Assembly (NCBI RefSeq): GCF_001953885.1
Contig: NZ_MQUS01000039.1
Location: 1-64,000 of the forward strand
DNA length: 64,000 nt
Source: Streptomyces sp. IMTB 2501
GTDB taxonomy: Bacteria; Actinomycetota; Actinomycetes; Streptomycetales; Streptomycetaceae
Reading direction: 5' to 3'
Shown one piece after another: positions 16,259 to 24,781 of the stretch. Under the pieces are notes generated by a model. That model had not been told where the DNA came from. It saw nothing but the letters and a program-made list of their open reading frames with translations, and ran no database searches. The translations under genes were made by a program, and so were the position numbers. Every line of letters begins with the position of its first letter. Position 1 is the first letter of the stretch.

Positions 16259-16960
16259 ATGAACGCCCATGTCAGCATCGACACGGCGGCTGAGCGGGTG
16301 CGGTCTGTGCTGGTCTCGGCCCAGTCGTTGACTTTGCACAGCCCGAGCCATCGCGCCGAGTTGGTTGGGCGGCACCAGGTTCTCGACGACGGTCGTATGG
16401 CCGTCGAGCTACCCACCGACCACTGCATGACCCGCCAACTCATCAGCGATGGCCAACAGCTCGCGATGATCGAGGTGACGGACCTGGTGCCCGTCCCCGT
16501 GCGTGACCGGATCAGGTGCCGCGTCACGCTCACGGGGTCGCTCGCTCCTGTCGGCGTCGGCACTGACGACGGCGAACTGTTCGCGCTGTTTCACCCGTCG
16601 AGCGCGGAGCTGGTGAGGGACGGGCAAACGCTGACGGTGGAACCGACCGTGCTCGCAGACGCTCGGCCCGACCCTTTTGCCACCTCGGAGGCCAAGCTTC
16701 TGTGCTACCTCAGCGATCACCGACGGGATGTGATCGAGTTGCTTGTCCAACTGCTACCGCCCGAGCAACGGCTCGGTATGCGGACGGCACAGCCAGTGCA
16801 GCTCGACCGGCTCGGCATCGTCGTGAGACTTGAGTTGCCCGGCGGGGACCACGACATTCGGCTGGACTTCCCCACGCCCGCCGACAACCTGGACGAGCTG
16901 AACGCCTGCCTGGACGCCTTGCTCGCCAGAGCCCGAAACGGCCGACAGCCATCACCCTGA
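16259..16960 (+). CDS. DUF2470 domain protein
   Basis: 233 residues, ATG at 16259. N-terminal half of beta type (RHQVLDDGRMAVELPTDH, VEVTD-like strand, RCRVTLTGSLAPVG); C-terminal half matches DUF2470 (DPFATSEAKLLCYLSDHRRD, LDRLGIVVRLELPGGDHDIR, LDFPTPADNLDEL). The domain occurs in pyridoxamine-oxidase-like and haem-utilisation proteins and binds haem or flavin in some; no such residue is certain here. Lies between the DUF1259 relic and the ChrB-type genes, opposite to the latter. Confidence 0.75.
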   Translation: MNAHVSIDTAAERVRSVLVSAQSLTLHSPSHRAELVGRHQVLDDGRMAVELPTDHCMTRQLISDGQQLAMIEVTDLVPVPVRDRIRCRVTLTGSLAPVGVGTDDGELFALFHPSSAELVRDGQTLTVEPTVLADARPDPFATSEAKLLCYLSDHRRDVIELLVQLLPPEQRLGMRTAQPVQLDRLGIVVRLELPGGDHDIRLDFPTPADNLDELNACLDALLARARNGRQPSP

Positions 16961-17082
16961 GTCCTCGGCCCTCGCGCACCGTCGCGCGGCCGACGGTGTG
17001 CAGTTGCGGCGCGAGTGCCTTCTGCGAGACATGTGCACCGGCCAATCGCCCCGGCGAGCCGGTACTGCCACGTCGCGGCGGG

Positions 17083-17514
17083 TCAGGCGGGTTCGCGACC
17101 GAGGAGGAGGCCGCGCTTGATGTATTCGTACAATCCGTCGAAGAGGGGTGCTGTCAGGGCGAGGGTCTGTTCGTCGGTGCAGATCATGGACAGGCCGCGC
17201 AGAGCGACGTCGAGGCCGCAGGCTTCGGGTGCGTCGTAGCGTTCGTCGTCCAGGTCGGCTTCGTGCACGATCTCGGCGATCCGCCAGAGCACGGGGTCGG
17301 TGAGGTCGTGCCTGCGCAGGATCGTCTCGAAGGTGCAGTCGCCTCCGCGGTGGCCCAACTCCACTCCGCGCATGTCGAACGGGGTGGCGTCGGAGGGGAC
17401 TGCGGCCGGGTCGGTGACGAACGCGAACTCGGCGTCCTGGTCGAGGAACCGGCGGATCAGCCACGCGCAGGCGGCGCGGTCGATGTGGACTCCCGCCCTG
17501 GTTGCCCACCTCAT
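17083..17514 (-). CDS. ChrB C-terminal-type chromate resistance protein
   Basis: 143 residues, ATG at 17514. The sequence RAGVHIDRAACAWLIRRFLD, then FDMRGVELGHRGGDCTFETI and HEADLDDERYD is the ChrB C-terminal domain (PF09828 type), with conserved Cys and His residues that could bind metal. In proteobacteria ChrB is one chain of about 300 residues that senses chromate and activates chrA; here the two domains are separate genes 29 bp apart. Second gene of the operon. Confidence 0.85.
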   Translation of the reverse strand: MRWATRAGVHIDRAACAWLIRRFLDQDAEFAFVTDPAAVPSDATPFDMRGVELGHRGGDCTFETILRRHDLTDPVLWRIAEIVHEADLDDERYDAPEACGLDVALRGLSMICTDEQTLALTAPLFDGLYEYIKRGLLLGREPA

Positions 17515-17543
17515 GGACCAGGTACCTCCGCTGGTGTGTATGT

Positions 17544-18161
17544 CTACTGCTTTGGAGCCTTCAGCGAGACCGACGACCCTACCGGTGCTTTCCGGCGACG
17601 GACACCGGGCGCGCCGGTACCTGCGGTGAGGCGGTCGACGGCGGCGTGCGCCTCGTCGCGTTCGGCCGGGGGGAAGAAGTCGCGTCGGCCTATGCGCCGC
17701 AACTCGGCGCGCAGCCGCCGCGATGCCCGCTCCCGCTCGGCCGCTGGTTCAGCCTCCAGCGCGTCAGCCTCGTCGACGATCTTCCGGTACTCCTCAGCGC
17801 GGGCGGCCGCCATCGTGGCGGCCAGGTCTCGTTCCTGGGCCCGGGTGCCGGGCTGGGCAAGCCAGATGCCTGCTGTGCCGCCGGCCTCGGTGACCTCTTC
17901 GGCAATCCACTCCAGCTGCTCACGAGTGCGGGCGTCGGCGGGGAGAGTGACTAGCCCATCGGAGATCTGCGCTACACCCAGGCGCTTGAGCTTGCGCCAG
18001 ACCGCGATCCGCGGCGTGGAAGGCTCGCGGGGCATTCGGTAGGACAGTAGAACCCACTGCCCCGGGCGGTCGGCGCTCGCATCGGTAGGCCGGGAGGTGC
18101 CGTGGGTGCCGTGCGCGGCCGGTTCGTCTGCCACCTCGGATACCTCCAAACCGCTCGCCAT
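17544..18161 (-). CDS. ChrB N-terminal-type protein
   Basis: 205 residues, ATG at 18161 with no strong ribosome site, so the first 30 residues are uncertain. The core WVLLSYRMPREPSTPRIAVW, then RLGVAQISDGLVTLPAD and a long Arg/Glu-rich helix (EYRKIVDEADALEAEPAAER) fit the ChrB N-terminal domain. Followed by the C-terminal domain gene. Box 3 of the GTAACC palindrome lies 28 bp upstream, linking it to chrA at 13907. Likely the regulator or accessory factor for chromate resistance. Confidence 0.8.
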   Translation of the reverse strand: MASGLEVSEVADEPAAHGTHGTSRPTDASADRPGQWVLLSYRMPREPSTPRIAVWRKLKRLGVAQISDGLVTLPADARTREQLEWIAEEVTEAGGTAGIWLAQPGTRAQERDLAATMAAARAEEYRKIVDEADALEAEPAAERERASRRLRAELRRIGRRDFFPPAERDEAHAAVDRLTAGTGAPGVRRRKAPVGSSVSLKAPKQ

Positions 18162-18189
18162 GCCGACGCCACCGGCCTGCTTCCCAAAT

Positions 18190-18203
18190 GTAACCCTGGT
18201 TGC
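18190..18203. promoter_or_regulatory. GYAACCNNGGTTRC box 3
   Basis: GTAACCCTGGTTGC, perfect consensus, 28 bp upstream of the ChrB-N start and in the position of a promoter. The rest of the gap to 18586 (about 380 bp) shows no gene or repeat. Confidence 0.6.
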
Positions 18204-18586
18204 GCCGCCTTGCGAGCGGTCGGGAAGACTGGGGGTGGGTGACGCGGTCCACAGCCCGAACAGGGTTGCATGTGAGCGGGGCCGCGCTATGCAGCCGCAG
18301 GCTCCATGCTATCTGCACTGATATCACCCCAGACGGATGCGTCACGTGAGCTGGGCCGCCGGGCGTGCTGGCCGACCCTGTTGTGACTGCTCGGCTGGCT
18401 TGCCAAGCGCGCCTCCGTAGCGTGCCGGCCTGGACGGTAACCCCCACCGACGTACCGATGAACGCCGCTCGGGCGCGTATTGGTTCAGGTCCGTATCGAG
18501 AGTCGTGCTCGATTACGTCGCCCCGGCACCATCGGCATCGCCACCGGATACTTCCGGTAAATAGGAGAGCCGGGTCAGGGACAGAG

Positions 18587-19372
18587 TCAGTGGCTTGCCA
18601 TTGGTTCGGCGAGGGGGCGCAGACGGTGAGTCTCGTCGAAGAGGGCTCGCTCCGTCAGACGGACCGCGACGAGGGCGGCGAGTGCTGCCGCCGCGAGGAG
18701 CATGTACATCACGACGATCTGGTAGCGGATGGCGGTGAAGGGGTCGACTCCGGCGAGGATGAGGCCGGTCATGGCGCCGGGGAGGCTGATGATGCCGACG
18801 GTCTTGGTGGAGTCGAGGGCGGGGATCAGGGCGGTGCGGACGATGGTGCGCTGGTGCGGGGCGAAGGCCTCGGTGGCGGCGAGGCCGAGGCTGAGGCGAG
18901 CCTCGATGGCGGGGCGGGCGGTGCGGACCTCGTCGTACAGGCGGGTCAGGGCGAGAGCGGTGGCCTGCATGGCGCCGGAGACGACCATGCCGCCGACGGG
19001 GATGACGACGCGGGCCTGGGTGGCGATCACGCCGAGGGCGAGCAGGGTGCCCATGGTCGCCGCCGTGCCGACGGTGATCGCGGCGGTCGCCGTGGGGAGG
19101 ACCCTCGGCAGGACGGGGGTGCGGCGGGCGGCGACCCGGCCGGCGATCAGGACCATGAGGGCGAGCCAGCCGATGGCGCCGGCGAGTCCGGTGTGCTGGA
19201 AGACCAGGAGCAACAGGGCGCCGACCGCGGCAAGTTGAAGTGCGGCGCGGACTGCGGCGAGGGTGATGTCGCGGGCCAGGCGGAGGCGTCCGCGCCAGGC
19301 CACGGCGATCGTCAGGGCGATGAGGGCGGCCGAGGCGGCGACTCCCGCCCAGGTGGGGACGGCGGGGTTCAC
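18587..19372 (-). CDS. fetB: FetB/YbbM-type ABC permease
   Basis: 261 residues from a GTG overlapping the stop of the ATPase gene. About seven membrane segments. The signature LSLGLAATEAFAPHQRTIVR, ALIPALDSTKTVGIISLPGA and GVDPFTAIRYQIVVMYM is that of the YbbM/FetB family (E. coli FetAB exports iron and protects against oxidative stress). Coupled to a cognate ATPase, so a two-gene exporter. Substrate here is unproven; the shared operator with chromate genes suggests metal or oxidant stress. Confidence 0.88.
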   Translation of the reverse strand: MNPAVPTWAGVAASAALIALTIAVAWRGRLRLARDITLAAVRAALQLAAVGALLLLVFQHTGLAGAIGWLALMVLIAGRVAARRTPVLPRVLPTATAAITVGTAATMGTLLALGVIATQARVVIPVGGMVVSGAMQATALALTRLYDEVRTARPAIEARLSLGLAATEAFAPHQRTIVRTALIPALDSTKTVGIISLPGAMTGLILAGVDPFTAIRYQIVVMYMLLAAAALAALVAVRLTERALFDETHRLRPLAEPMASH

Positions 19373-20046
19373 GCGGGCTCCCTGAGGTAGTCGACGCGGT
19401 GGGCCTCGCCCTGGTCGACGAGACAGCCGTGGTCGAGGACCAGTACGTGATCGGAGACGCGGCGGGCCTGCGCGGTGTTGTGGCTGACCAGGACCACGGT
19501 CAGGCCGTCGGCGACCAGTCCTCGTATGACGTCTTCGACGGCGGCGGTGCCGACCGCGTCCAAGGCGGAGGTGGGTTCGTCCAGTAGCAGGACCTGGGGA
19601 GTGACAGCCAGTGCCCTGGCCAGGCAGACGCGCTGGGCCTCGCCGCCGGAGAGGTTCGTGGTGGCGCGGTCGAGATACGCGGACGGCAGGTGGACGCGGT
19701 CGAGCAGGGTCGCCGCCTCGTGGCGGTCGAGGTCGGGGCGGCCCACGCGCAGGTCGTCCAGGACGGTGTCGGTGAGCAGGACGGGCTGCTGGCCGACGAG
19801 GGTCACGTGGCGGCGCAGGGTGAGGACGTTCCAGTCGGGCACCGAACGGCCCTGGAAGGTCACCGTTCCGGTCGTGGGTTCTTCGAGCCGGTTGAGGAGG
19901 CGCAGGAGGGTGGTCTTGCCCGCGCCGCTGGGCCCGACCAGCGCAGTGCAGGTTGACGCCGGAATGTGGCAGGTGACCGCGTCCAGCAGGGTCGCTGTGC
20001 CACGCCGCACCGTGACCGCTTGGAGGGCGAACTCGCTTGTCTCCAC
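19369..20046 (-). CDS. fetA: FetA-type ABC ATPase
   Basis: 225 residues from the GTG at 20046, preceded by GGAGG at a good distance; an upstream in-frame ATG is less likely. Walker A GPSGAGKTT, Q-loop VGQQPVLL, signature LSGGEAQRV, Walker B VLLLDEPTSALD and switch His in VLVSHN are all present. It powers the permease encoded downstream with a four-base overlap. Box 4 is 27 bp upstream of the start. Confidence 0.9.
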   Translation of the reverse strand: METSEFALQAVTVRRGTATLLDAVTCHIPASTCTALVGPSGAGKTTLLRLLNRLEEPTTGTVTFQGRSVPDWNVLTLRRHVTLVGQQPVLLTDTVLDDLRVGRPDLDRHEAATLLDRVHLPSAYLDRATTNLSGGEAQRVCLARALAVTPQVLLLDEPTSALDAVGTAAVEDVIRGLVADGLTVVLVSHNTAQARRVSDHVLVLDHGCLVDQGEAHRVDYLREPA

Positions 20047-20072
20047 GGGGCAACCTCCACCCATCACCATAT

Positions 20073-20086
20073 GCAACCAAGGTTAC
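20073..20086. promoter_or_regulatory. GYAACCNNGGTTRC box 4
   Basis: GCAACCAAGGTTAC, perfect match, upstream of the fetAB-like operon in the promoter region. Confidence 0.6.
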
Positions 20087-20217
20087 GTCAGATAGATGGT
20101 GTCAGTAGGGCTGGACGCCTGCCAGAGCGACTCTGGCGTCCCGGTGCCCGGCTGTGCCCCCTTGCGCGGCGACGCCTAGACCCGCAGCGGCGGCGCGAAG
20201 AGGGTTGAGGGGCGGAA

Positions 20218-21264
20218 TCACGGTGTGGGCCCGTAGACGAGGAGGGCGGGGTGGCCGCCGGGTCCGTTCGGGACGGGGTAGTAGCTGCGGTGGGTGGTGG
20301 GGTCGACGGCGACGACGTGGGCGCCGTCGGCGAGGTGGGCGCGGCCGGTGACGGTCAGGTGCCCGTTGTGGTTGTCGGCGGTGGTGACCCAGCCGGACTC
20401 GGCGGCGACGTAGAGGTGGTGGGCGGCGGGGTCGTAGGCGAGGACGTCGGGGTCCTGGCCGACCTGGTCGTTGCCGGTGACGTGCCAGGTGCTCAGGTTG
20501 ACGGTGAGCAGGCGGGCGTTGCCGTCGCAGGCGACGAAGGCCACGTGGTCGGCGGGGGCGAGGGTGAGGCCGTGGTCGTGGTCGCAGCCGGGGAGCGGGA
20601 CGCGGCGGGTGATGTGGAGGGTGGTCGGGTCTATGACGGCGAGCTGGTTGCGGGTCTGGACGTCGACGAGCATCTGCCGGGTGGTGGGGTCGTAGGCGAC
20701 GTTGCCTGCCTCCCCGCCGAGAGGGACGGTGCCGCGGACGGCTCCGGTGGTGGCGTCTACGACGGTTTCCGAGCCGCCGGATTCGTTGGTGGTCCACACC
20801 GTGTGGTGCACGGGGTCGTGGGCCAGTCCGTCGGGGCCGTCGCCGGTGGGGCTGCGGTGCAGGGCGGTACCCGTGGTCTCGTCCAGGGTCACGACCTGGT
20901 TGGCGTCGGCGGCGGTGGCGTACACGCGGTGCAGGGCGGGGACGACGAGGACACCACGGACGCCGGGCACGTCGTCGATGGTCCGTACGACGCGGTCCGC
21001 GTGGATGTCGACCTCGATGACCTGGCTCGCGCCGAGGTGGGCGATGAACAGCAGGCCGCGGCCGGGGTCGAGGCTCGCGTAGTCGAAGCGGGAGCTGTCG
21101 CCCGGCAGGGCGATCTCCTTCACCGGCTGAAGGGGCAGCGCCGCCTTGGGCGGCGGTTGGTTGCTGCCGCGGGTGAGCAGGACGCCGGCCACGGCGGCGG
21201 CGACAGCTAGGGCTAGGCCGATGGCCAGCATCAACAGGGCGCGGGGGCTGAGGCGACGGATCAT
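20218..21264 (-). CDS. membrane-anchored YncE-like beta-propeller
   Basis: 348 residues. A single N-terminal hydrophobic anchor (LMLAIGLALAVAAAVAGVLL) without lipobox, then blades of the YncE type: FDYASLDPGRGLLFIAHLGA, RGVLVVPALHRVYATAADAN, DGLAHDPVHHTVWTTNESGG, GNVAYDPTTRQMLVDVQTRN, GLTLAPADHVAFVACDGNAR. Should face the cell exterior. Third gene of a minus-strand group after the DUF1259 lipoprotein and a small membrane protein, with 89 bp between. Counterpart of the lipoprotein propeller at 10533, though not a close copy. Confidence 0.85.
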   Translation of the reverse strand: MIRRLSPRALLMLAIGLALAVAAAVAGVLLTRGSNQPPPKAALPLQPVKEIALPGDSSRFDYASLDPGRGLLFIAHLGASQVIEVDIHADRVVRTIDDVPGVRGVLVVPALHRVYATAADANQVVTLDETTGTALHRSPTGDGPDGLAHDPVHHTVWTTNESGGSETVVDATTGAVRGTVPLGGEAGNVAYDPTTRQMLVDVQTRNQLAVIDPTTLHITRRVPLPGCDHDHGLTLAPADHVAFVACDGNARLLTVNLSTWHVTGNDQVGQDPDVLAYDPAAHHLYVAAESGWVTTADNHNGHLTVTGRAHLADGAHVVAVDPTTHRSYYPVPNGPGGHPALLVYGPTP

Positions 21265-21353
21265 GTGCGGTCTTTCGGGGTCGGCGGTGCAGCGGCGAGG
21301 GACAGTCCGCCGCCGCCCGTGAGCGGTGAGCGGCGGCGGGACGACCGGGCCGT

Positions 21354-21719
21354 TCAGTACAGGTAGGTGTCGACAAGCAGGGCCGCGACGGCGGCCAGGA
21401 GCGCATAGCGGATGCTGGTGCGCGTCGGCTGCCCGCCGAGTGGACCTATCCCGTAGCCGAGGGACGCGGCGGCGAGGGTGAAGACCCCGGAGCCAGTGTC
21501 CTGCCAGCTGACCGGGAAGACGACCAGGGGCGCGTCGGTGAAGAACTGGTCCCCGTGAGCGGCCCGCAGAATGGCGTTCCAGGCGAGGGGCCCGATGGCC
21601 GCGGCGAGCGCACCGGTCATCACCACCGCACGGGTGCGGCCCCGGGCGGCGGCGATGAGGGCGGCGGCGAGCACCGCCGACAGCGCCGCGCCGTAGCCGA
21701 TCTGACCCCAGCCGATCAC
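21354..21719 (-). CDS. small polytopic membrane protein
   Basis: 121 residues from a GTG overlapping the DUF1259 stop (GTGA). Three or four hydrophobic segments (YGAALSAVLAAALIAA, AVVMTGALAAAIGPL, TSIRYALLAAVAALLV). Translationally coupled to the lipoprotein, so probably its membrane partner. Family not recognised. No equivalent is seen beside copy 1. Confidence 0.7.
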   Translation of the reverse strand: MIGWGQIGYGAALSAVLAAALIAAARGRTRAVVMTGALAAAIGPLAWNAILRAAHGDQFFTDAPLVVFPVSWQDTGSGVFTLAAASLGYGIGPLGGQPTRTSIRYALLAAVAALLVDTYLY

Positions 21720-22726
21720 GACGCGGGAGCCGGGTCGGTCGCGTCCAGGGCCGGGCGCAGGGCCTTGGCGAGGGTGACGCCGTCGGCGGTGGCCCAGAAG
21801 TGCAGGTAGAACAGGCGGGGCTGTTCGTCGAAGGAGTGGTTGTGGAGTTCGACGATGTCGATGTTGCCCTTGCGCAGCGCCTGGATGACCTTCTGAGTCT
21901 CGGGTGCGGTCATGACGAAGTCGCCGTTGATGGCAGCCTTGTTGTCGCCCAGCGGCTGGAAGTTGATGCCGGTGGTGATGCCGAGGGCGGGCGGGAGCAC
22001 GTGCATGCCGTCGGTGATGGTCTGGTTGCGGGCGATGGAGAACTTGTAGATGCCGCCGTCGGCCGTGCCTTTGCGGCCGAGCGCCTTGTCGATGCCGGCG
22101 GTGTCCAGGTCGATGGGCGGCTGGGTGGGCGCGGGCGGTGAGGCGGGCGGGATGGAGGTCTGGGCCAGGGCTGCCTTGATGCCCTGGGCGAGTTTCACCG
22201 GGTCGCCCATGGCGTGGATGTGCGTCCACCAGATCGCCGGGGACTGCTGGAGCAGGTGCTTGTGCAGGGCGGTCTGTTCTATGCCGGCAGCCTGGAGCGC
22301 GTCGGTGACCTTGGGCAGTTCGTCCTCGGTGATGACGAGGTCGCCCATGAGCATGGTCTCGTGCTTGTACTTGGCGAAAGCCAGGTATCCGCCGAGGGAG
22401 AGGCCGGGCTTGACGGTGACGCCCTCGGTGGTGACCTTGAGGTCCTTGCGAGGCAGCGGGATGCGGTAGACGGTGCCCTTCATCAGGGTGCCGGTACGGC
22501 CGAGAGTGTCGGCGACCGGCTTCCAGTCGGCCTCGGTGGTCTGCACGGGCTGCTGGGCATGGCCGTGCATGGAGGTCTGGTCCGCCACCATGCTGGTATC
22601 AGCGGCGGCTGCGTCGTTGTCGTTGTCGGTGTCGCTGCCGCAGCCTGTCAGCAGGCCGGCGCCCGCCACCAGAAGAAGCGCGGCGGCCGTCCCGGCGGCC
22701 GGTTTCATACGTGTACGGGGTGACAT
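21716..22726 (-). CDS. DUF1259 (LppY/LpqO-type) lipoprotein, copy 2
   Basis: 336 residues, ATG at 22726 with the same GGAG spacing as copy 1. Lipobox LTGC, then a linker rich in Asp, Met and His, and two DUF1259 domains with AIWWTHIHAMGDPVKL and RLFYLHFWATADGVTL. Most differences from copy 1 are in the linker and signal peptide. First gene of an operon with the small membrane protein and the propeller; divergent from the second response regulator, with paired regulator boxes in between. Confidence 0.9.
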   Translation of the reverse strand: MSPRTRMKPAAGTAAALLLVAGAGLLTGCGSDTDNDNDAAAADTSMVADQTSMHGHAQQPVQTTEADWKPVADTLGRTGTLMKGTVYRIPLPRKDLKVTTEGVTVKPGLSLGGYLAFAKYKHETMLMGDLVITEDELPKVTDALQAAGIEQTALHKHLLQQSPAIWWTHIHAMGDPVKLAQGIKAALAQTSIPPASPPAPTQPPIDLDTAGIDKALGRKGTADGGIYKFSIARNQTITDGMHVLPPALGITTGINFQPLGDNKAAINGDFVMTAPETQKVIQALRKGNIDIVELHNHSFDEQPRLFYLHFWATADGVTLAKALRPALDATDPAPAS

Positions 22727-22786
22727 GACCACTCCTCATCGAGATCGTCGTCGATGGTGCCTGGGTGGCCAGACAAACCGCCGTTG

Positions 22787-22838
22787 ATGAAGCTGGCATG
22801 AAGAGTCCCCCATCCGGGTGTCTTCACGACAGCTTCAT
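22787..22838. promoter_or_regulatory. paired OmpR-type boxes, module 2
   Basis: ATGAA at 22787 and 22798, then TTCAC at 22823 and TTCAT at 22834. Each pair has an 11-bp period and the two pairs are inverted relative to each other, so one serves each divergent gene. The right pair is also kept in the other two copies of this region. Confidence 0.65.
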
Positions 22839-22893
22839 CAATGGCCAGGACCGTGGGAGCCCCAAACGACGCAATGAAACAGGAGGAAGCCAC

Positions 22894-23592
22894 ATGCGGA
22901 TCCTGGTCGCCGAGCAAGAACCCAAGACGTGGGGCCTGTTGCATCGAACGCTGACCGAAGAGGGGTACGCCGTCGACACAGCCGTGGACGGGCTGCAGGC
23001 CATAGCTCTGACCGACGTCGACACCTTCGACGCGATGGTGCTGGACGCAACGCTGTCTGGTCTGGACGGCTTCGAGGTCTGCGCCGCCCTCCGGCGACGC
23101 GGCAACTGGCTGGCTGTGCTGATGCTGACCGCTACGGATGCTGTCACCGACCGCGTCCATGGCCTGGACGACGGAGCCGACGACTACCTCCCCAAGCCCT
23201 TCAGCCGCGACGAACTGCTGGCCCGGCTGCGAGCCCTGATCCGACGTGGTCCCGTCGAACGCCCCACCGTCCTCACCGCCGGGGACCTCACCCTCGACCC
23301 GGCCACACGGACCGTACACCGCGGTCAGGAGGAGATCCCCCTGACCTCCGAGGAACACGCCCTCCTCGAAGCCCTGATGCGCCGCCCCGGCACCGTCCTG
23401 ACCCACTCCACGCTTGTGGAACACTGCTGGGACCCCGGCACCAGCTCAGGTCCCGACGTCATCGACGGCCACATCCAGACCCTCCGCGCCAAGATCGACC
23501 GCCCCTACGGCGCCCGGTCCGTGGAGACCGTCCGCTGCACCGGCTACCGCATCCGCCCCGACGGCGGCCCCACCCCGACCCGGACGACATGA
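22894..23592 (+). CDS. OmpR/CutR-type response regulator with altered receiver
   Basis: 232 residues, ATG at 22894 eight bases after AGGAGG. Closely related to the regulator at 13086 with the same winged-helix output domain. The receiver keeps Glu7, Asp51, Thr79 and Lys101, but the second acidic-pocket residue is Gln8 instead of Asp, and the loop after Asp51 has lost its Pro (ATLSGLDG instead of VMLPGLDG). Magnesium binding and phosphorylation may be weakened. Overlaps the kinase gene by ATGA. Confidence 0.9.
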   Translation: MRILVAEQEPKTWGLLHRTLTEEGYAVDTAVDGLQAIALTDVDTFDAMVLDATLSGLDGFEVCAALRRRGNWLAVLMLTATDAVTDRVHGLDDGADDYLPKPFSRDELLARLRALIRRGPVERPTVLTAGDLTLDPATRTVHRGQEEIPLTSEEHALLEALMRRPGTVLTHSTLVEHCWDPGTSSGPDVIDGHIQTLRAKIDRPYGARSVETVRCTGYRIRPDGGPTPTRTT

Positions 23593-24671
23593 ACCGCATC
23601 CCGCTCCGCATCCGCCTCACCGCAATCTTCGCCGCCGTGATGGGCCTGGTGCTGGCCGGTGCCGGCTACCTCACCCTCAGCCGCTTCCGCGAGGCCCAGT
23701 CCGAATACGGAACGGCGACGGGCGTGGCCCGGGAAGCCCAGCAGGCCGCCTCGGACGACTTGGTGCGCGAGCTGCTCACCGCGCTGCCCATCGTGTTCGT
23801 GCTGGCGACGATCGGCGCGTACCTGCTGGCCGCCGCGGCTCTGCGCCCGGTGGAACGCATGCGCACCCAGGCCGCCGCCGTCACCGAGGACACGCCCGAG
23901 TACCGCCTCGATGTACCGCCCAGCCGCGACGAGATCGCCCGCCTGGCCACCACCCTCAACGGTATGCTCACCCGGCTCCAGACCGCCCTGGACCACGAGA
24001 GGCTCTTCGTGGCCGACGCCAGCCACGAGCTGCGCACCCCGCTGAGCCTGCTGCGCACGGAGATCGAACTCGCCCTACGGCACCCCCGAGACGCCGCCGA
24101 ACTGCACGCCGCCCTCGTTTCCGCGCACGAGGAGACCGAACGGCTCGTCCAGCTCGCCGAGGACCTGCTGCTCCTGGCCCGCACCGACCGTCGTGACACC
24201 ACTGCCGTCGGGTCGGCGGTACCCGATCTCGCCCCCGTTCTGCACCGGGTGGCGGCCCGCTTGCGCAACGGCTCGCCCGGCAAGGTCATCACGGTCGACT
24301 GCCCTGCCGGACTGACCGCCGCTGTTCCGGTCGACCGCTTGGACCGGGCGGTGACGAACCTGATCCATAACGCCCAGCAGCACGGCCGCGCCCCTGTCGA
24401 AGTGACCGCCCACTGCGACGGGGAACGGGTCCGCATGGAGGTCCGCGACCACGGCCCCGGCTTCCCGCCCGACTTCCTCCTGCACGCCTTCGACCGCTTC
24501 ACCCAGGCCGACCGATCCCGTTCCACGAGCGGCACTGGCCTCGGCCTGGCCATCACCGCCGCCATCGCCCGCGCCGCCGGCGGACAGTACGGCGCCTACA
24601 ACCACCCCGACGGCGGCGCAGTCGCATGGATCTCCCTCCCGGCACTGCCACGGTCGGCCGCATCGGTTTGA
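23589..24671 (+). CDS. sensor histidine kinase
   Basis: 360 residues. First membrane segment at 9-30, a short 30-residue extracellular loop, second segment at 63-85, HAMP linker, then the phospho-accepting His146 in FVADASHELRTP. The ATPase part has N-box NLIHNAQQHG, G1 DHGPGFPP, F box FDRF and G2 GTGLGLAI. The sensing loop is small, as in CutS-type kinases that watch the membrane or envelope. Partner of the regulator at 22894, and possibly also of the orphan regulator at 13086. Confidence 0.92.
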   Translation: MNRIPLRIRLTAIFAAVMGLVLAGAGYLTLSRFREAQSEYGTATGVAREAQQAASDDLVRELLTALPIVFVLATIGAYLLAAAALRPVERMRTQAAAVTEDTPEYRLDVPPSRDEIARLATTLNGMLTRLQTALDHERLFVADASHELRTPLSLLRTEIELALRHPRDAAELHAALVSAHEETERLVQLAEDLLLLARTDRRDTTAVGSAVPDLAPVLHRVAARLRNGSPGKVITVDCPAGLTAAVPVDRLDRAVTNLIHNAQQHGRAPVEVTAHCDGERVRMEVRDHGPGFPPDFLLHAFDRFTQADRSRSTSGTGLGLAITAAIARAAGGQYGAYNHPDGGAVAWISLPALPRSAASV

Positions 24672-24688
24672 TGGGTCCCAAACGCCAT

Positions 24689-24702
24689 GCAGCCATGGTT
24701 AC
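24689..24702. promoter_or_regulatory. GYAACCNNGGTTRC box 5
   Basis: GCAGCCATGGTTAC, one mismatch, 80 bp upstream of the membrane gene at 24782 and just after the kinase stop. Confidence 0.5.
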
Positions 24703-24781
24703 GTTTTGCGGGATCCGAGTTGCGGGGAGCGTCCATCCACACGAGTCATTCAGCATCCGCACGAGCTCATCAGGAAAAGCC

